From: Chloroflexota bacterium
GTDB taxonomy: Bacteria > Chloroflexota > Anaerolineae > B4-G1 > DUEL01
Length of the DNA: 5,372 nt
Reading direction: 5' to 3'
Assembly: GCA_017743275.1 (NCBI GenBank)
Contig: JAGHZG010000146.1
Location: 1-5,372 of the forward strand
Below the pieces are notes generated by a model. That model ran no database searches. It was not told the DNA's origin and saw only the letters and a list, made by a program, of their open reading frames with translations. Positions 5,215-5,372 of the stretch are shown one piece after another (position 1 is the stretch's first letter; each line of letters opens with the position of its first letter). Both the position numbers and the translations under genes were made by a program.

Positions 5215-5372
5215 ATGAAACGCCCGCTCTATCCCATCCTGCTCGTTCTGACCATCGTCGCGACTCTGCTGGCGGGCTGTGCCCGGCCCACGCCGGTCCC
5301 GCCCACGGCGACCCCGGTGCCGCCGACAGCCACCCCGGTCCCGCCGGCGGCCACCCCGGTGCCGTCCACGCC
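5215..5372 (+). CDS. Lipoprotein with Pro/Thr repeat stalk, 5' part only
   Basis: The first 52 codons are visible before the window ends. They encode a lipoprotein signal peptide: MKRP, a hydrophobic core ([14 protein letters not shown]), and the lipobox LAGC with the lipidated cysteine at residue 22. A stalk follows, made of repeats of TPVPPTA. Such stalks tether a globular domain away from the membrane and are very common in Chloroflexota surface proteins; solute-binding proteins, cytochromes and adhesins can all carry them. The functional domain lies beyond the window. AAGGAGG at 5196-5202 is 12 nt before the ATG, a slightly long spacing but the only candidate. Same orientation and an 88-bp gap from the cytochrome suggest it may belong to the redox operon, possibly as a surface electron acceptor or donor. 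That role is a guess from position. Confidence 0.85.
   Translation, partial: MKRPLYPILLVLTIVATLLAGCARPTPVPPTATPVPPTATPVPPAATPVPST
5290..5372 (+). repeat. 21-bp coding tandem repeat (TPVPPTA units)
   Basis: Units begin at 5290, 5311, 5332 and 5353; the last is cut by the window end. Each encodes a seven-residue [11 protein letters not shown] unit ([27 protein letters not shown]). Differences are mostly at third codon positions, so selection appears to keep the peptide while the DNA drifts. Arrays of this kind can change copy number and so alter stalk length. Confidence 0.85.

Overview
The window is GC-rich, apart from one AT-richer intergenic region, and reads as bacterial chromosome. The best guess is a Chloroflexota (Anaerolineae-like) organism. 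The evidence is the Thr-Pro-rich export linkers (TPTATLP in the cytochrome, repeated TPVPPTA in the lipoprotein), the PadR/DUF4388 fusion regulator, and single-membrane-style export signals (Tat, lipobox, N-terminal anchor). This assignment rests on style, not on a marker gene.

Left part (1-2240, all minus strand): a cation diffusion facilitator (CDF) metal-efflux gene runs off the left edge. Upstream of it lies a PadR-type regulator fused to a DUF4388 (PATAN) domain and a second winged helix. Between the two sit a strong hairpin terminator for the regulator and a promoter for the CDF gene that leaves almost no leader.

Middle (2185-2590): a gene-free divergent intergenic region of about 400 bp. 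It holds an 88-bp MITE-like element with terminal inverted repeats, two internal hairpins and an 8-9 bp apparent target duplication. Next to it is a 91-bp hairpin built from mirrored CACRAAG heptamers. It ends in a perfect-consensus sigma70-type promoter (TTGACA-17-TATAAT) with a palindrome overlapping the -35 box and a 16-bp palindrome in the leader.

Right part (2591-5372, all plus strand): a tight operon. It encodes a Tat-exported protein with ligands for four [4Fe-4S] clusters (NrfC/PsrB/HybA-like), an eight-helix NrfD/PsrC-family quinone-reacting membrane protein, and a membrane-anchored cytochrome with ten CXXCH haem sites. After an intergenic hairpin comes the start of a lipoprotein with a Pro/Thr repeat stalk, cut by the right edge.

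Taken together, the operon looks like a redox module that moves electrons between the menaquinone pool and the outside of the cell: NrfD to the FeS protein to the decahaem cytochrome, possibly then to a surface lipoprotein. No molybdopterin or other catalytic subunit is visible. The terminal partner is either downstream or this is a dedicated electron-export conduit; the window cannot decide which.
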